A DNA stretch of 7,824 nt from an uncultured Desulfomonile sp. Lineage in GTDB: Bacteria > Desulfobacterota > Desulfomonilia > Desulfomonilales > Desulfomonilaceae. A model generated the notes under the pieces. It ran no database searches. It saw only the letters and a program-made list of their open reading frames with translations, and was not told where the DNA came from. Position 1 is the stretch's first letter; every line of letters begins with the position of its first letter. The translations under genes and the position numbers were made by a program. The stretch is from assembly GCA_903920415.1 (NCBI GenBank), contig CAIXMD010000037.1, forward strand, positions 1 through 7,824, written 5' to 3'. Shown here in pieces: positions 5,521 through 7,824 of this stretch.

Positions 5521-7716
5521 TCAGGTCTTTTCAACTCTTACAATGATCTCATTGGACATTATGTGACCGAGCACAGGATCAAAATATGTGGGAAGAAAAT
5601 CATTATAAGAAATCCCATAACCGAAACCGGTCTGAAGCCTCCTGGAAAAAACTCCATAACCGCTGGGCAAAAAAATACAGTCTGGATGGATGCCTTCCGT
5701 AACTTTTGTTCTAGCCCTGCCCTTCCCGATCGAAGAGCTTATGGTCATACACTCTCCGTCTTTAACCCCCAAAGCCCTTGCCCGGTCAGGGTGAATCCAG
5801 ATTCTTCCCCAGTCGTTAATCGTGGTAATCTCTTTGAGGTACGGCTGATTGACAGTTCGGGCATGGGTATGATGCCCCTGTTTCCCGTGGATCAGCCGGA
5901 AGGAATGCGGATCATTCCTGTCAGGCATGACCAAGGGCTCTTCCCACTCCGGAACTGCAGGCTGGCCAAGATCACGCAATATTGACGAGGCGAACTCAAG
6001 TTTCCCGCTCGGAGTCGCGAACGTGGGCTCACCCGGCTTCCACTGGCCGCCGAGATCAATCACACCCTCTTTCTTAAGACTCTCCAATGACACTCCAAGC
6101 GGCGCGAGTGAGGCACGATTGTATTCTTCCAGAGTAAAATTGAAATACTTGCCGATACCTACATGGGGAGCAATCCCGACAAGGATGTCGGCCAATGGTT
6201 TCGTATCATACAGGGGTTTCAAGACCTGTTGCCGAATCGCCACCTGTTTTGAACTGTAACAATGGTTTGTGTGAACCACATCGTCCCGCTCCAGATAGTA
6301 AGACTCAGGCAGTACGTAATGAGAAACAGATGCCGTTTCAGAAAGCACATAGTCAAAACTCACGAGGAGTTCGAGACTCCTGTAGCCCTCGATAACCCTG
6401 GCCGGATTCGGATTTGTCCTCAATGGGTTATTATGATACACAAAGCCCGCCTTCAGCTTGCCCTGAAGCGCCAATTCAGGAATCGCCTGACTTATTCCTA
6501 TTCCTTTCGGCGTAAGGGGATAACGTTCCTCGTCCGTGCTCCCATCAGCCATTGGTCCTTCAACTACAGGTGGTACAGGATGTTTTTCCGGATCCAACTT
6601 GCCGAGTTTGACATCCGGCGGAAAATACAATCCTCCCAGTTGGTTGAAATTTCCCAAGAGACCGTTCACACAAGCCACAGCCCTTACGAGTTGGAGGCTG
6701 TTTTTGTATTGGGTTCCCATGGCGCCGTGATAACCTCGATGGATCACAGCCTTTGGAGCCTCGTTCGCCAAGTCCCGGGCCAGCTTCACAATAACCTCTT
6801 TCGGTATGGAGGTCTTTTCTTCGGCCCAGGCGGGCGTACAATCTTTGACCTTATCGGCCCATTCCTCAAAGCCCTCAGTATAGTTATTCACAAAATCTTT
6901 CTGATAGAGGCCCTCCCCTATCATGACATGGGCCATTGCCAGCATCAGGGCAAGATCAGTTCCCGGTCGAATTCTTATCCAGTGGCGCCCCAAGACCGCC
7001 GCTTCACTGAATCGAGGATCAACGACCACCAAGCGTGCCCCTTTGTCCGCCGCCCTTGCAAGATCTCGTAATTGCCTCAACTGCAATCCGGCTGCAGGGT
7101 TCCGGCCGATGAAAAGGACAAACCTGGAATTCTCAAAATCGTGCTCAGGCTTTGCTTTTCCCACCGTTAACCACCAGCCTATGTTCCTTGGAAGAAAGCA
7201 TGTGGTCCCGTGAGAAAAGACATTGGGAGAGCCCAAGGCCCTCATGAAGAGATAAGTGAGGTCGGCGTTTCCTTCGGGATACTGGACCCAAAACAATGAT
7301 TCAGGACCGTATTTTTCAGATATACCCCGAACCTTCTCCCCAATTTCCCTGTACGCCTGCTCCCATGAGATAGGTTCAAATTTGCCTGGTCCCACTCGTT
7401 TCAATGGCGATTTGATCCGGTCAGGATTGTAAACCTCGTGCAACATTCCATGGCCTTTGGCACAAATTCGGCCCATATTGTTGCCGGCAATCGGATTGCC
7501 TTCGGCCTTCCATACACGGCCACCCCGAGTGTAGACGTTTATCGCGCACCAATTACCACACGCATCGCACAGGGTAGGAGTGATTTTGACTTCCTGGGAG
7601 ACCGTTTTTTGAGCTGCCCAAGAGTCGAAACCCATGTAGGACGCTGCAACGAGAGAAGCGCCGCCTGCTGCGGAACCGATGAGGAATTTCCTTCGGGTGA
7701 TGCCTGATTCTTTCAT
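5521..7716 (-). CDS. psrA: Molybdopterin oxidoreductase, polysulfide/thiosulfate reductase type catalytic subunit
   Basis: A 731-residue catalytic subunit of the DMSO-reductase superfamily, acting on the outer side of the membrane. Residues 1-36 form a Tat signal (ITRRKFLIG at 6-14, a hydrophobic stretch, then WAAQ). The N-terminal [4Fe-4S] cluster site is Cys50-x2-Cys53-x3-Cys57 and Cys85 in GRICAKGHG. Cys173 in SHGTTCFLPRN sits where PsrA/PhsA-type enzymes have the Mo-ligating Cys. The C-terminal molydopterin-binding domain begins near the RLIHGKQGHHTHARTVNQP region, which is PsrA/PhsA-like. The length matches PsrA (about 750). Polysulfide, thiosulfate or another sulfur oxyanion is the likely substrate, and thiosulfate is favoured by the transporter genes nearby; arsenate or tetrathionate enzymes are related alternatives. 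The ATG at 7716 has GGAGGG close upstream and gives a well-placed Tat motif; a GTG at 7737 (with AAAGGA) would add seven residues. Confidence 0.92.
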   Translation of the reverse strand: MKESGITRRKFLIGSAAGGASLVAASYMGFDSWAAQKTVSQEVKITPTLCDACGNWCAINVYTRGGRVWKAEGNPIAGNNMGRICAKGHGMLHEVYNPDRIKSPLKRVGPGKFEPISWEQAYREIGEKVRGISEKYGPESLFWVQYPEGNADLTYLFMRALGSPNVFSHGTTCFLPRNIGWWLTVGKAKPEHDFENSRFVLFIGRNPAAGLQLRQLRDLARAADKGARLVVVDPRFSEAAVLGRHWIRIRPGTDLALMLAMAHVMIGEGLYQKDFVNNYTEGFEEWADKVKDCTPAWAEEKTSIPKEVIVKLARDLANEAPKAVIHRGYHGAMGTQYKNSLQLVRAVACVNGLLGNFNQLGGLYFPPDVKLGKLDPEKHPVPPVVEGPMADGSTDEERYPLTPKGIGISQAIPELALQGKLKAGFVYHNNPLRTNPNPARVIEGYRSLELLVSFDYVLSETASVSHYVLPESYYLERDDVVHTNHCYSSKQVAIRQQVLKPLYDTKPLADILVGIAPHVGIGKYFNFTLEEYNRASLAPLGVSLESLKKEGVIDLGGQWKPGEPTFATPSGKLEFASSILRDLGQPAVPEWEEPLVMPDRNDPHSFRLIHGKQGHHTHARTVNQPYLKEITTINDWGRIWIHPDRARALGVKDGECMTISSSIGKGRARTKVTEGIHPDCIFLPSGYGVFSRRLQTGFGYGISYNDFLPTYFDPVLGHIMSNEIIVRVEKT

Positions 7717-7754
7717 GTTCCCTCCACCGGGGCTCACTGTATCCTTTGTTTATA

Positions 7755-7783
7755 GATATATTTATATATTAATATTATGTCAA
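7755..7783 (-). promoter_or_regulatory. Predicted sigma70-type promoter of the cluster
   Basis: On the minus strand a perfect -35 box TTGACA (7783-7778) is followed after exactly 17 nt by TATATC (7760-7755). The spacer is nearly all A/T, and an A8 tract lies just upstream of the -35 box like an UP element. Transcription would start near 7748, giving a leader of about 30 nt before ATG 7716. It is the best promoter match I see in the window and probably drives at least the three reductase genes. No clear operator palindrome is seen. Confidence 0.65.
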
Positions 7784-7824
7784 GTACTTTTTTTTCTCTG
7801 CCCTGCCATATAGAATACGACAGC

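Noticed and set aside
6262..7071. Long plus-strand open frame of 269 codons
   Set aside because: It is fully antisense to the molybdopterin oxidoreductase and its product has no recognisable domain.

Overview
Every gene I can support lies on the minus strand, so the cluster reads from right to left. It looks like one sulfur-linked respiratory locus from an anaerobic bacterium. I infer a sulfur-compound-reducing Desulfobacterota-type organism (Desulfomonile/Syntrophobacter-like) from the gene content and moderate GC. No marker gene fixes the taxonomy, so this is a weak call.

Right part (about 7824-3978): a strong-looking sigma70-type promoter in an AT-rich stretch precedes a three-gene polysulfide/thiosulfate-reductase-type unit. 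This comprises a Tat-exported molybdopterin oxidoreductase (PsrA/PhsA-like, 5521-7716), a four-cluster ferredoxin subunit (PsrB-like, 4865-5407) and an eight-helix NrfD/PsrC quinone-binding membrane subunit (3978-4862). Middle part (3838-1837): an unrecognised single-helix membrane protein, two overlapping half-size YeeE/YedE sulfur-transport proteins (2751-3278 and 2155-2754), and a small exported protein of unknown function. Left part (1733-1): a short Rieske 2Fe-2S protein, a four-helix b6-type cytochrome b, and the N-terminal two-thirds or so of a metal-dependent amidohydrolase cut by the window edge.

How the parts may work together (inference): the YeeE/YedE pair would move thiosulfate or a related sulfur species across the membrane. 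The PsrABC unit would exchange electrons between a sulfur compound and the menaquinone pool. The Rieske/cytochrome b pair would be a second quinone-reactive module on the same pool. The odd points are in that second module. The cytochrome b is b6-like and carries a Cys at the position that binds the extra heme c(n) in the b6f complex. No subunit IV (which carries the PEWY quinol-oxidation motif) and no c-type cytochrome is encoded beside it. The Rieske cluster-binding loop has Phe where high-potential Rieske proteins have Tyr.

No gene-free stretch exceeds about 145 bases. The gaps hold several short inverted repeats but no convincing terminator, RNA gene, mobile element or CRISPR array.
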